Positions 1-9,942 of a DNA stretch of 64,000 nt are shown here, piece after piece. A model generated the notes under the pieces. It searched no databases. It worked only from the letters and a program-made list of their open reading frames with translations, and was not told the origin of the DNA. A program made the translations under genes and the position numbers. Origin of the DNA: Microbacterium sp. Bi121 (GTDB lineage Bacteria > Actinomycetota > Actinomycetes > Actinomycetales > Microbacteriaceae); NCBI RefSeq assembly GCF_918698005.1, contig NZ_CAKKLJ010000008.1:1-64000 (forward strand), written 5' to 3'. Within the stretch, counting starts at the first letter, position 1. The number at the start of each line of letters is the position of its first letter.

Positions 1-115
1 CCCAACCAAAGGCTGGAGTCGAGGTTATTTGGCATTTGACAAGTGCACGCTGTTGAGTTCTCAAGGATCGGACGCACCCACGACCCAGTCATCACAACCA
101 GGCCCGCAGGGCAAC
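1..115 (-). other. rRNA operon leader (16S gene lies beyond the left edge)
   Basis: Read on the minus strand, this stretch contains TGAGAACTCAACAGC (complement of 49-63) followed by GTGCACTTGTCAAATGCC. This resembles the conserved leader and spacer block around antitermination signals of actinobacterial rrn operons. It lies directly downstream of a strong promoter at 122-149 and contains no credible reading frame. I infer that a 16S rRNA gene starts just left of position 1 and is transcribed leftward. The remaining bases 150-377 carry no gene; they separate this promoter from the rightward promoter of the next gene. Confidence 0.6.
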
Positions 116-121
116 TTCTCA

Positions 122-149
122 ATCTTACCCCGTGGCATCCGTTTGTCAA
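122..149 (-). promoter_or_regulatory. Strong sigma70-type promoter of the rRNA operon
   Basis: On the minus strand, -35 TTGACA (149-144) and -10 TAAGAT (127-122) are separated by 16 nt. This is the closest match to the vegetative consensus in the window, and it sits directly in front of the rrn leader-like block. The predicted start of transcription is near position 115. Confidence 0.65.
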
Positions 150-377
150 ATCGGCGATCCGAGCGAACCCGGTGCGATCTGCGGAACCACAGAGCAACCC
201 AAACGCAGCATCTCACCGAGGTGATCTTCTGTATTTGGGAGGTGGTCCGCCACTTGAGGGGAGCTGAGCCTTGGCCCTTTCTCAACCCTGTGGGGCGAAC
301 AGGTAATAACTTACGTGGGATCCGAGGGAGCGGGCAAATCCGGCGCACGCCCCGGGCGTGTCGCGTACGATCTCCCC

Positions 378-1676
378 ATGAGCGCGCTGCTTTCGCGGGT
401 CCTCCGCGACCTGAGGATCACGCCCGAGCGGACGTTCGACGTTCCACAGTCGGAGCGTGCGGTTCCCCTCCCTTCCCGCCTGGCGACGGGCGAGCTCGCG
501 TGGGCGAGCGTCGCGGCGGTCCAGGTGGCGATCGGCGCTGAGGTGGTTCCCGCGCTCGATCCCGACCGCATCGCACTCGCCTACCGGAGCGACCGGTTCT
601 TGCGCATCGACGGCGAGCATCCGGATGTCTGGTCACCGCACTCCGGGTTCTGGCGAGCATCCGATGGTTGGATCCGCACCCACGGCAACTACCCGCATCA
701 TGCGCGAGCGCTCCTCGACGGCGTCGGGCTGGATGCCGCCGCAGCAGCGGACGACATACGGGCTGCCGTCGCGGCCGCATCCGCTCGGGATTCAGTCGAA
801 CGGATCACACGCGCAGGAGGACTCGCCGTCGTGGTCTCGCCGGAGGATCCCGCACGCGACGCGGCGCTCTGCTCCCGCCCGCTCATCGAACTCGCTCGTG
901 CAGGCGATGCCTCACCCGAGTCCTCTCGAGAACTCGATTCGAACGCCCCACTCCGCGGCATCCGCGTTCTCGACCTCACACGCGTCATCGCCGGCCCGGT
1001 CTGCACCCGCACGCTCGCGTTGCTCGGCGCGGATGTCCTCCGCATCGATCCGCCTGCGCTCCCCGAGCCGGAGTGGCAGCATCTCGATACGGGGCACGGC
1101 AAGCGCACGGCTGTGCTCGACGCCCGTTCCGCTGAGATGAACGCGCTTCTGGGCCAGGCCGACGTCGTCGTGCTCGGCTACCGTCCGGCAGCGCTCGCAC
1201 GCCTCGGCCTCTCCCCCGACGTTCTGACAGAACGGCATCCTGGGCTCGTGGTCGCGCAGTTGAGCGCCTGGGGTGCGGAGCATCCGGATCGCGCAGGATT
1301 CGACAGTCTCGTTCAGGCCGAGTCCGGAATCGCGATGGTCGAATCGCCCGACGGGCAGGCACCTGGCGTGCTTCCGGCGCAGGCGCTCGATCACAGTGCC
1401 GGCTACCTGCTCGCCGCCGCCGTCTGCGCAGCGCTGAATCGACGACGCGCAGAAGGCGGCAGCTGGCAGATCAGCACGTCACTGCGACGCGTCGCCGCTG
1501 AGCTCCTCCGGATGCCGCGCGACAGTGAGCCGTCACCGCAACACGAGATCGACCCGGCAGGCCACACTCAGGACTTCAGCGTCGACGGCCACACCGTCAC
1601 CACGGTGCGACCGGTTCTGCCCTGGTTCAGCTTCGCGGCACCGCACCCGTGGGCTGCCGACGCCCCAGGATGGTGA
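378..1676 (+). CDS. CoA-transferase family III (CaiB/BaiF) protein
   Basis: The protein has 432 residues. It carries the family core from about residue 192 (RGIRVLDLTRVIAGP, then a GADVLRIDPP stretch), and a GFDSLVQAESGIA segment matches the active-site region of class III CoA-transferases, which move CoA between carboxylic acids through acyl-Asp intermediates. The substrate cannot be told. The N-terminal 190 residues are divergent from the classical family. I chose ATG 378 because TACGAT (366-371) ends 6 nt before it, which fits a leaderless transcript; the open frame itself extends further upstream. The 3' end overlaps the convergent DUF4184 gene by 50 bp. Confidence 0.75.
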   Translation: MSALLSRVLRDLRITPERTFDVPQSERAVPLPSRLATGELAWASVAAVQVAIGAEVVPALDPDRIALAYRSDRFLRIDGEHPDVWSPHSGFWRASDGWIRTHGNYPHHARALLDGVGLDAAAAADDIRAAVAAASARDSVERITRAGGLAVVVSPEDPARDAALCSRPLIELARAGDASPESSRELDSNAPLRGIRVLDLTRVIAGPVCTRTLALLGADVLRIDPPALPEPEWQHLDTGHGKRTAVLDARSAEMNALLGQADVVVLGYRPAALARLGLSPDVLTERHPGLVVAQLSAWGAEHPDRAGFDSLVQAESGIAMVESPDGQAPGVLPAQALDHSAGYLLAAAVCAALNRRRAEGGSWQISTSLRRVAAELLRMPRDSEPSPQHEIDPAGHTQDFSVDGHTVTTVRPVLPWFSFAAPHPWAADAPGW

Positions 1677-2436
1677 GCGCGACGCAGAGCGCCAGCGTCA
1701 GCATGGCCCAGATCCCGGACGCGAGCGGGAGCACCCGGTAGGCGAGGTGCTGCACGGTGAACTCCGGCGAGAGGGGCCCGAGCGTCATGAGTCCGATGAC
1801 CCAGGCTGCGACGAGGATCACCGGCAGCGACAGCCACCAGGCGACGCGCACCCACTGCCGACTCGACGGCGCCAGCACCTCGCGCGGCTCGGACCGACGC
1901 AGCCACAGCACCGCCCAGACGCCGAGGATCAGGAGCCCCGCGACGCTCGATCCGTGCTGCAGCCACTTGAAGCCCTGCAGCGGCCCCCACTGATCCGCGA
2001 GCGCCGGCAGGAGCTGCAGTCCCAGACGCCCTTCGTGCGTGAACTCGTCCCACAGGATGTGCGAGATCACCCCGATCAACAGGGATGCCGCGAGCCACAG
2101 TGACCGCGTCCAGCGCAGCCCGATCCCGAGGGCCCCGTTCAGCGCATCCGCCGCGGGCATGTCCCAGTCGGCGGGAAGCCGGGGCGCGAGCCACCGCGGT
2201 GACAGCTCGGGAACGACAGGGCGCAGCACGACCCGCCACAGCAGGAACAGACCGAGCGCGATGACCGCCGTCCAGACGACGTTCACGTAGGTGTGCATGA
2301 ACAGGTAGCTCACGCCGAACCCGCGCACGAACAGCGGCAGGTCGGGGGTCATCGCGCCGATCGCGATCGCCGCCGGAACAAGCGGGGTGCGCAGGAACGG
2401 CAGCGCGACGACCGCGTGGCTCGGCGTGAACGGCAT
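1627..2436 (-). CDS. DUF4184 family integral membrane protein
   Basis: This 269-residue protein begins MPFTPSHAVVALPF and has an early TPDLP motif, both typical of the DUF4184 family. It has about six hydrophobic helices, and conserved His and Asp residues lie near the membrane face (HTYVNVVWT, SHILWDEFTHEG). The family resembles membrane-bound phospholipase-like or metal-dependent hydrolases (YdjM-like), but its function is not established. The gene lies downstream of tyrS, separated from it by a hairpin-forming repeat, so it is probably transcribed separately. Its stop is inside the convergent CoA-transferase gene. Confidence 0.7.
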   Translation of the reverse strand: MPFTPSHAVVALPFLRTPLVPAAIAIGAMTPDLPLFVRGFGVSYLFMHTYVNVVWTAVIALGLFLLWRVVLRPVVPELSPRWLAPRLPADWDMPAADALNGALGIGLRWTRSLWLAASLLIGVISHILWDEFTHEGRLGLQLLPALADQWGPLQGFKWLQHGSSVAGLLILGVWAVLWLRRSEPREVLAPSSRQWVRVAWWLSLPVILVAAWVIGLMTLGPLSPEFTVQHLAYRVLPLASGIWAMLTLALCVALTILGRRQPTGAVPRS

Positions 2437-2452
2437 CGGACTCCTTCGGTCG

Positions 2453-2497
2453 CCCCTTCGACGGGTGGTCCCTGAGCCTGTCGAAGGGCTCAGGGAT
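2453..2497. repeat. Dispersed hairpin repeat (CCCTGAGCC / GGGCTCAGGG)
   Basis: Two nested inverted repeats are visible: CCCTTCGAC with GTCGAAGGG, and CCCTGAGCC with GGGCTCAGGG. The core CCTGAGCCTGTCGAAGGG recurs at 13117-13138 and inverted at 13219-13240. It is a familiar intergenic repeat of Microbacterium and relatives. Between tyrS and the DUF4184 gene it could also act as a terminator. Confidence 0.7.
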
Positions 2498-2510
2498 CGA
2501 GCGCGGCCTC

Positions 2511-3812
2511 TCAGCCGATGAACACGCCGGCGAGCGTCTTCTTGCCGCGGCGCAGCACCGATACTCCCCCGGGCAGAGTCGCCTCGACGACCGCCGCGTC
2601 ATCCTCCACGCGGATGCCGTCGAGTGAGACACCGCCCTGAGAGATGGCACGACGCGCCTCCGACAGACTCGCCACGAGCCCCGTCGCGACGAGCGCATCG
2701 ACGACCGAGGTTCCGGCTGCGACCGTCGCGTTCGGCAGCTCTTCGAGAGCCGAGCGCAGCGTGTCCGCGTCGAGCGTGCTCAGATCGCCCTGACCGAACA
2801 GCGCGTCGGATGCCGCGATGACGGCAGCCGTGGCATCCACGCCGTGCACGGTCGCGACCACCTCGAGAGCGAGACGCTTCTGGGCAGCTCTGCGGAACGG
2901 CTCGGTCTCGACGAGCTTCTCGTACTCCTCGATCTCGGCGCGCGTGAGGAACGTGAAGATCTTCAGGCGTTCGATCACGTCGGAGTCGGCCGTGCTGATC
3001 CAGAACTGGTACATCCGGTAAGGGCTGCACATGTCGGCGTCGAGCCAGATGGCGTTGCCCTCGCTCTTGCCGAACTTCGTCCCGTCGCTGTTCGTGATCA
3101 GCGGGGTGCCGATCGCATGCGCGGACGTGCCCTCGACGCGGTGGATCAGATCGGTGCCGCTGGTGAGGTTGCCCCACTGATCGGATCCGCCGGTCTGCAG
3201 CACGCAGTCGTACTGCCGGTAGAGCTCGAGGAAGTCCATCCCCTGCAGGATCTGGTAGCTGAACTCGGTGTAGCTGATGCCGGCGTCGGAGTTCAGACGC
3301 GCAGCGACGGCATCCTTCTTCAGCATCGTGCCGACGCGGTAGTGCTTGCCGATCTCGCGCAGGAAGTCGATCGCCGACATCGGCGCGGTCCAGTCGAGGT
3401 TGTTCACCATGCGGGCGGCGTTGTCGCCCTCGAAGCTGAGGAAGCGCTCGACCTGCGCACGCAGACGACCCACCCACTCCTCCACGGTCTCCCGCGTGTT
3501 CAGCGTGCGCTCGGCCGTGGGGCGGGGGTCGCCGATGAGCCCGGTCGATCCACCGACGAGGCCGAGCGGCTTGTGGCCGGCGAGCTGCAGGCGACGCAGC
3601 AGAAGCAGCTGCACGAGGTTGCCGAGGTGCAGGCTGGCCGCCGTCGGATCGAACCCGCAGTAATACGTGATCGGGTCTCCGGCGAGAAGGGCGCGCAGCG
3701 CCTCCTGGTCGGTGGACACGTGGACGAGGCCGCGCCAGACGATCTCATCCCACACGTTCTCGAACGTGGGATCGATCGCCTGCGGGGCAGTCGTCAGAGC
3801 GGGTGTTGACAC
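2511..3812 (-). CDS. tyrS: Tyrosyl-tRNA synthetase
   Basis: Class I aminoacyl-tRNA synthetase that charges tRNA-Tyr in the cytoplasm. The 433-residue protein has the Rossmann ATP site with HLGN (HIGH-like, residues 62-65), a tyrosine pocket (YCGFDPTAASLH), QGMDFLELYRQYDC and GGSDQWGN, and a KFGKS loop (247-251). A C-terminal S4-like RNA-binding domain ends LRRGKKTLAGVFIG. The start is GTG 3812: the mature N-terminus of homologues begins here, and GATAAC lies 9 nt upstream. The longer frame to 3908 would run into the divergent neighbour. Confidence 0.95.
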   Translation of the reverse strand: MSTPALTTAPQAIDPTFENVWDEIVWRGLVHVSTDQEALRALLAGDPITYYCGFDPTAASLHLGNLVQLLLLRRLQLAGHKPLGLVGGSTGLIGDPRPTAERTLNTRETVEEWVGRLRAQVERFLSFEGDNAARMVNNLDWTAPMSAIDFLREIGKHYRVGTMLKKDAVAARLNSDAGISYTEFSYQILQGMDFLELYRQYDCVLQTGGSDQWGNLTSGTDLIHRVEGTSAHAIGTPLITNSDGTKFGKSEGNAIWLDADMCSPYRMYQFWISTADSDVIERLKIFTFLTRAEIEEYEKLVETEPFRRAAQKRLALEVVATVHGVDATAAVIAASDALFGQGDLSTLDADTLRSALEELPNATVAAGTSVVDALVATGLVASLSEARRAISQGGVSLDGIRVEDDAAVVEATLPGGVSVLRRGKKTLAGVFIG

Positions 3813-3906
3813 GCGCTCCAGGTTATCAGCGCCCTTCCCCCGCGTTCGCGTCGCGCTTCCCGCGCGTTCGCCACGCGTTGTCGGATGCTCGTGCGAAGCT
3901 GTCGGC

Positions 3907-4497
3907 ATGTCACCGGTCGATCAGCTCGTCTCGATCATCGTGGCCGCGAGCATCGCCGTGGTGATGCTCGCGGTGCTGATCATCTCGCTCATGAGCGTGC
4001 GCAAGCCCACGACTCCCCCGATGGTCGTCGCCAGTGCGCTCGTGGCCGCAGCGCTGGTAACCGTCGTGGTCGCGCGACCCACGTCGATGTCGATGCTCGC
4101 CACTGTTCCGCTGACGGCGCTCGGGATCGCTGCTGCGACGATCGGCGGCAACCCCTTCACCCGAAGGGCACTCGACATCGCGACAGGCAAGCGCGTGCGT
4201 GAGACCGAGGACGGCGGCATCCTCATCGTCGCCGCGCACGACGCCGACCCTGAGCACGCGCGCACACTGATGCGCGGTGGCACGGTGATCGGGTACCTCG
4301 AGCGCATCGCCATGGTCATCGCGATCACGGTCGGATTCCCCGAGGCGATTGCGGCCATCATCGCCATCAAGGGCATCGGCCGGTTCCCCGAGCTCGCCGA
4401 GCCCGAGGCCCGAGAGCGATTCATCATCGGCACCGTCGCGAGCCTGCTCTGGGCCGGGGTGATCGGTGCGATCATCCGCCTCGCCCTGACCTGGTGA
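3907..4497 (+). CDS. DUF3307-like membrane protein
   Basis: The product has 196 residues with four or five hydrophobic helices. The C-terminal half (GTVIGYLERIAMVIAITVG, then IKGIGRFPEL and FIIGTVASLLWA) matches the pattern of the C-terminal part of DUF3307 proteins. These are frequently encoded next to SatD-family genes, and a SatD homologue lies here in convergent orientation only 17 bp away. The function is unknown; I infer a membrane partner of SatD. ATG 3907 was chosen because upstream codons in the frame overlap the tyrS promoter. Confidence 0.65.
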   Translation: MSPVDQLVSIIVAASIAVVMLAVLIISLMSVRKPTTPPMVVASALVAAALVTVVVARPTSMSMLATVPLTALGIAAATIGGNPFTRRALDIATGKRVRETEDGGILIVAAHDADPEHARTLMRGGTVIGYLERIAMVIAITVGFPEAIAAIIAIKGIGRFPELAEPEARERFIIGTVASLLWAGVIGAIIRLALTW

Positions 4498-4514
4498 GCG
4501 CGTTGCGGTCGCGA

Positions 4515-5162
4515 CTACCGCTTCAGATCGAGCACTCGGAAGCCCTCGACGATCGCAGCGGCACCGGACGTCGACAGGCTCTGCGACACCGCGGACTGGG
4601 TGATCCCCTCCCCCGCGGCGAGCTGGCTCTGCGTCTGGGACAGGCATCGCCCGTACGTCAGCCGGCGCACTCGTTCTGACATCGCGCCGACGATCTCGTC
4701 GCGGGTGAGCAGGTAGGAATTCGCCCACCGGACGGCGTCGGGGCCCGGATCCTGGACGTTCTCGTGAGCGACGATCCAGCTGCGAGCCTGCGGAGCGGAA
4801 CGCTTCTGCAGCGCCTCGACGTGCTCGATGGCGCTGCGCGCCGCCCACCATCCAGGGCCGTCCGAGATGCCCTGCGCTGACGCGGCCGATGGGACCCTCC
4901 CGACAGCGCCGATGCCGATGCCGTAGCGGAACTCGACCCCATCCGGCAGCGCCAGCCGCAGCAGCAGGATCGCGCCGAGCGCGGCCTCGAGCGTCGGGTA
5001 CGTCGCCTGCTGCTCGTCGCCGACTGTCGGGCGCAGCCCCTGCGTCGCGACCGGGTAGTCGCCTTCGACACGAGCGATGGTCTCGTCGAAGGCGCGCTGT
5101 GCTTCCGCTCGGTCGACGAACTGCCGGGAGCCGATGATGTCCGCCGTCACTGCGATGGTCAT
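4515..5162 (-). CDS. SatD family protein
   Basis: The protein has 215 residues. The N-terminal MTIAVTADIIGSRQ and RPTVGDEQQATYPTLEAAL segments match the SatD family, named from the streptococcal SatABCDE locus. The region resembles a nucleotide-cyclase-like fold, but no activity is proven. The C-terminus contains a helix-turn-helix (LAAGEGITQSAVSQSL), so the protein probably binds DNA. The region just upstream carries repeated ATCACTGAT sites, which suggests self-regulation. It sits beside a DUF3307-like membrane gene, as SatD genes often do. Confidence 0.7.
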   Translation of the reverse strand: MTIAVTADIIGSRQFVDRAEAQRAFDETIARVEGDYPVATQGLRPTVGDEQQATYPTLEAALGAILLLRLALPDGVEFRYGIGIGAVGRVPSAASAQGISDGPGWWAARSAIEHVEALQKRSAPQARSWIVAHENVQDPGPDAVRWANSYLLTRDEIVGAMSERVRRLTYGRCLSQTQSQLAAGEGITQSAVSQSLSTSGAAAIVEGFRVLDLKR

Positions 5163-5226
5163 GGCATCAGGGTATCACTGATATTTCAGATATATAAGTC
5201 AATCACTGATTATCTGAGAACATCAG
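5163..5226 (-). promoter_or_regulatory. satD promoter with repeated operator-like sites
   Basis: This AT-rich block contains ATCACTGAT twice as direct repeats (5174-5182 and 5202-5210, 28 bp apart). It also contains two inverted repeats, CTGA-TATT-TCAG (5179-5190) and CTGA-GAACA-TCAG (5214-5226). On the minus strand a TGATAC -10-like hexamer (5177-5172) lies 9 nt before the satD start. The repeats overlap the likely promoter, as expected for an autoregulated gene. Confidence 0.55.
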
Positions 5227-5236
5227 TTCCGAGAGG

Positions 5237-6676
<1,440 letters not shown>

Positions 6677-6696
6677 CTAGCGGCGGCACGGCTGCG

Positions 6697-7797
6697 CTAC
6701 CGGCGCTCAGGACCCGAGGCGACCACGCGCTTGGCCGCGCGTTCGAGCAGCCACTCCAGCGGGCCCCGCCCGACGAGCAACGCCCACGCCGAACACCCGA
6801 TCAGCATCGCGATCGTGAGCGGCCAGAACGGCTCGAGAGCGCGGAAGCCGAACAGATCGGCGGTATCTCCGAGCACGACGCCCGCGACGATCGCCCAGAC
6901 GACGAGCTGCACGGTGTACGCCGTCAACGGCATCGCACCGGTCGCGCGCAGGGGCAGGGTGATCGCCTTCAGCACCGGGACGCGGCACAGCAGCAGGCAC
7001 GCTGCGAGCACGGCGATGACGAGCCCGCCAGAGCCGACCACCTCGAGCACGCCGGACGTGTGCGGGTCGGCCGTCCAGACCGACCACCAGTACGGATCGG
7101 CACTCGGCGCCGGCAGCTCCGCCAGACCGTAGCCGATCGCCGCGAGCGCGACGCCCGCGACGAGCATCCGCACCTGGACGGTCACTCGTGCGATGCCTGC
7201 CCTGGCGATGCCGAGGCCCGCGAGCACGAAGGCGATCCACACCGTGAACGGATAGTGCCACCCGATGAACGCGTCGAGCTCGACGCTGAACGGTGTCTGC
7301 CAGATCGGCAGTTCATTCAGCGCCGGCTGGACGAAGGGCATGATGAGCGCGAGTCCGGCCGCGGCCGAGAGCACCGTTCGGGCCGACATCCCCGTGAACG
7401 GCAACGCGAGCAGGAACAGGATCGCGTAGGCCGGGAGGATCACGTAGACCGGAACACCGGTGAGGATGAGCAGGATGCCGAGGACGAGCAGCATCGCGGC
7501 GCGGAGCGCCAGCCGCCATCGCGCCGTCGACATCCGCCGCCCCGTGGCAGGGACGCGGCCGCCGGTGACCAGACCGATGGACACTCCGGCGAGCGTCGCG
7601 AACAGGATCGACGAGCGACCGTCCACGAGCGCCGTCCAGGTGTCAGGATCCGACCAGACGAAGCCCTCTGCCGTCAGCAGCAGGTGCGCTGCGAACATGC
7701 CGATGATGGCGAGTCCTCGTGCGAGGTCGACGCCCGCGATGCGATCAGGACCGCCCAGGCGTCGCCAGTTCGTCTGCAGACGACCAGCCATCGTCAC
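6697..7797 (-). CDS. DUF418/DUF1624-like membrane protein in the arg operon
   Basis: The 366-residue product has 9-11 predicted transmembrane helices. Its N-terminal segment (RIAGVDLARGLAIIGMFAAHLLL) and C-terminal GPLEWLLER segment are typical of DUF418 and heparan-alpha-glucosaminide N-acetyltransferase-like proteins, a broad membrane acyltransferase-like group. The GTG start lies 4 bp after the argF stop (TGAGGCTGTG), so translation is probably coupled to argF. It occupies the position where many actinobacteria carry argR and argG. A role in arginine metabolism is not shown; the substrate is unknown. Confidence 0.7.
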   Translation of the reverse strand: MTMAGRLQTNWRRLGGPDRIAGVDLARGLAIIGMFAAHLLLTAEGFVWSDPDTWTALVDGRSSILFATLAGVSIGLVTGGRVPATGRRMSTARWRLALRAAMLLVLGILLILTGVPVYVILPAYAILFLLALPFTGMSARTVLSAAAGLALIMPFVQPALNELPIWQTPFSVELDAFIGWHYPFTVWIAFVLAGLGIARAGIARVTVQVRMLVAGVALAAIGYGLAELPAPSADPYWWSVWTADPHTSGVLEVVGSGGLVIAVLAACLLLCRVPVLKAITLPLRATGAMPLTAYTVQLVVWAIVAGVVLGDTADLFGFRALEPFWPLTIAMLIGCSAWALLVGRGPLEWLLERAAKRVVASGPERR

Positions 7798-7801
7798 AGC
7801 C

Positions 7802-8725
7802 TCAGCTCTGACGAAGCAGCCAGACCAGCAGCGCCTTCTGTGCGTGCAGGCGGTTCTCGGCCTCGTCCCACACGACGCTCTGCGGTCCGTCGATGACCTC
7901 GGGGTCGACCTCGTAGCCGCGGTCGGCCGGGAGGCAGTGGATGAAGATCGCCTCTGGGTCGGCGAGGCTCATCGTCTCGGTGGTGACCTTGTATCCGCCG
8001 AGGTCGCGGATGCGCGCGATCTTCTCCTCTTCCTTGCCCATGGACACCCAGGTGTCGGTGACGACGACGTCGGCTCCGGCTGCCGCCTCGACGGGGTCGG
8101 TGTACAGGGTGATCGACCCGCCGGTCTCGGCCGCGCGGCGATCAGCGGCCTCGATGACATCCGCACGAGGCGCGTACGACTCGGGCGACGCCATGCGCAC
8201 GTGCATTCCCGCCGTGACACCCGCGAGCGCGTAGGAGTGCGCCATGTTGCTCTGGGCGTCGCCGAAGAAGGTCAGCGTGAGCCCTTTCAGTTCTCCCTTG
8301 TGCTCGCGGATCGTGAGCAGGTCGGCGAGCAGCTGACAGGGGTGGAAATCGTCGGAGAGCGCGTTGATCACCGGCACCCTGGTGTCCTTCGCCATCTCCT
8401 CGAGGCCGGACTGCGCGTAGGTGCGCCATACGATCGCGGCCACCTGACGCTCGAGCACACGAGCGGTGTCCGACGGGGTCTCCTTGCCGCCGAGCTGGCT
8501 GTTCGCGGTCGAGATGATCAGCGGTGTGCCGCCGAGATCGGCGATCCCCACCGCGAACGAGACCCGCGTACGAGTGGAGGACTTGTCGAAGATCACCGCG
8601 ACGGTCTGCGGGCCGGCGAGCGTCTTGTCGGCCCAGCGATCCTTCTTCAGGTCGAGCGCGAGGTCGAGGATCTCGGCCTGCTCGGCCGGAGTCAGGTCAT
8701 CGTCGCGCAGCAGGTGGCGGGTCAT
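7802..8725 (-). CDS. argF: Ornithine carbamoyltransferase
   Basis: Makes citrulline from ornithine and carbamoyl phosphate. The 307-residue protein carries the carbamoyl-phosphate motif SSTRTR (49-54), the ornithine loop HCLPADRG near residue 263, and a DDFHPCQLLAD segment (HPCQ motif). The length is normal for the anabolic enzyme. Its ATG overlaps the argD stop by 4 bp, and it is followed directly by the DUF418 gene. Confidence 0.95.
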   Translation of the reverse strand: MTRHLLRDDDLTPAEQAEILDLALDLKKDRWADKTLAGPQTVAVIFDKSSTRTRVSFAVGIADLGGTPLIISTANSQLGGKETPSDTARVLERQVAAIVWRTYAQSGLEEMAKDTRVPVINALSDDFHPCQLLADLLTIREHKGELKGLTLTFFGDAQSNMAHSYALAGVTAGMHVRMASPESYAPRADVIEAADRRAAETGGSITLYTDPVEAAAGADVVVTDTWVSMGKEEEKIARIRDLGGYKVTTETMSLADPEAIFIHCLPADRGYEVDPEVIDGPQSVVWDEAENRLHAQKALLVWLLRQS

Positions 8726-9942
8726 AGTGCGTGGGCCTTCCCGGTTTCGGATGCCGCGAGGCTCGCCTGGACGTCGGCGAGCGCTGCGGTGAACAGTGTC
8801 TGGAATTCTTCGATCTCGGCGTCACCGATGGTCAGAGCGGGAGCGACCCGGATGGTCTCGGCGTTCGCGGCGTTGACGATCAGCCCGCGCTCTTGAGCGG
8901 CGGCGACCACGGCGTTCGCGACGGGCGCCGCAAGAGCGATGCCGATGAGCAGTCCGCGACCGCGGACACCCGTCACGAGAGGCGAGTCGATGACCTCGAT
9001 CGCGGCACGCAGCTGAGCACCCCGGACAGCGGCGTTCTCGACGAGTCCGGCGTTCTCGATCTCGGTGAGCACGGCGTTCGCGACGGCCGTGCCGAGCGGG
9101 TTGCCGCCGAACGTCGAGCCGTGCGAGCCAGGCGTGAACAATGAACTCGCGGCGCCGAACGTCACGAGCGCGCCGATCGGGAACCCTCCGCCGATCCCCT
9201 TGGCCAGGGTGATGGCATCCGGGGTGATCCCCTCGTGGTCGAAGCCGAACCACTGGCCAGTGCGCCCCGCACCGGTCTGGATCTCATCGATGATGAGCAG
9301 CGATCCGTGCTTGAGCGTGAGCGAGCGCGCCGCCGCGAGGTAGCCCTCTGGCAGCTCGACCACTCCGGCCTCGCCCTGGATGGGCTCGACGATGATTGCT
9401 GCCACGCGGTCGTCCATCGCAGCTTCGAGCGCTTCGATGGTCGCGGGGATGTGCTCGACGCCGGCCGGCATCGGCTCGAACGGCTCACGCATCGCCTTCT
9501 TCGCGGTGAGCGCGAGTGAGCCGATGGTGCGACCGTGGAATCCGTTCTCCAGCGCGAGGATGCGCGGGCGCTCCGCACCGCCATGGAGACGTGCGAGCTT
9601 GAAGGCCGCCTCGTTGGCCTCGGCACCCGAATTCGAGAAGTAGACGCGGCCGTCGATCCCGGCGCCGGCGAGGCGCTTCAGGCGCGCGGCGAGTTCGAGC
9701 TGCGGCGGAGTGGCGAAGTAGTTCGAGACGTGCGAGAGGGTCGCCGCCTGCTTGGTGATCGCATCGACGAACACCGGATGCGCGTGCCCGAGCGAGTTCA
9801 CGGCGATGCCGGCGAGGAAGTCGAGGTAGCGCTTGTCGTCCCCGTCCCACACGTGCGAGCCCTCACCGCGGGTGAGCAGTGCCAGACGATCGCCGACGTT
9901 GCGCACCAGGTCGCGTGCCACGTCATCCTGCCAGACGGTCAT
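8722..9942 (-). CDS. argD: Acetylornithine aminotransferase
   Basis: PLP-dependent class III aminotransferase of 406 residues that converts N-acetylglutamate semialdehyde to N-acetylornithine. Visible features are [17 protein letters not shown] (phosphate binding), [13 protein letters not shown], and [15 protein letters not shown] containing the Schiff-base lysine. ATG 9942 overlaps the argB stop by 4 bp, so argB and argD are translationally coupled; the longer open frame upstream is a read-through of argB DNA. Confidence 0.95.
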   Translation of the reverse strand: MTVWQDDVARDLVRNVGDRLALLTRGEGSHVWDGDDKRYLDFLAGIAVNSLGHAHPVFVDAITKQAATLSHVSNYFATPPQLELAARLKRLAGAGIDGRVYFSNSGAEANEAAFKLARLHGGAERPRILALENGFHGRTIGSLALTAKKAMREPFEPMPAGVEHIPATIEALEAAMDDRVAAIIVEPIQGEAGVVELPEGYLAAARSLTLKHGSLLIIDEIQTGAGRTGQWFGFDHEGITPDAITLAKGIGGGFPIGALVTFGAASSLFTPGSHGSTFGGNPLGTAVANAVLTEIENAGLVENAAVRGAQLRAAIEVIDSPLVTGVRGRGLLIGIALAAPVANAVVAAAQERGLIVNAANAETIRVAPALTIGDAEIEEFQTLFTAALADVQASLAASETGKAHAL

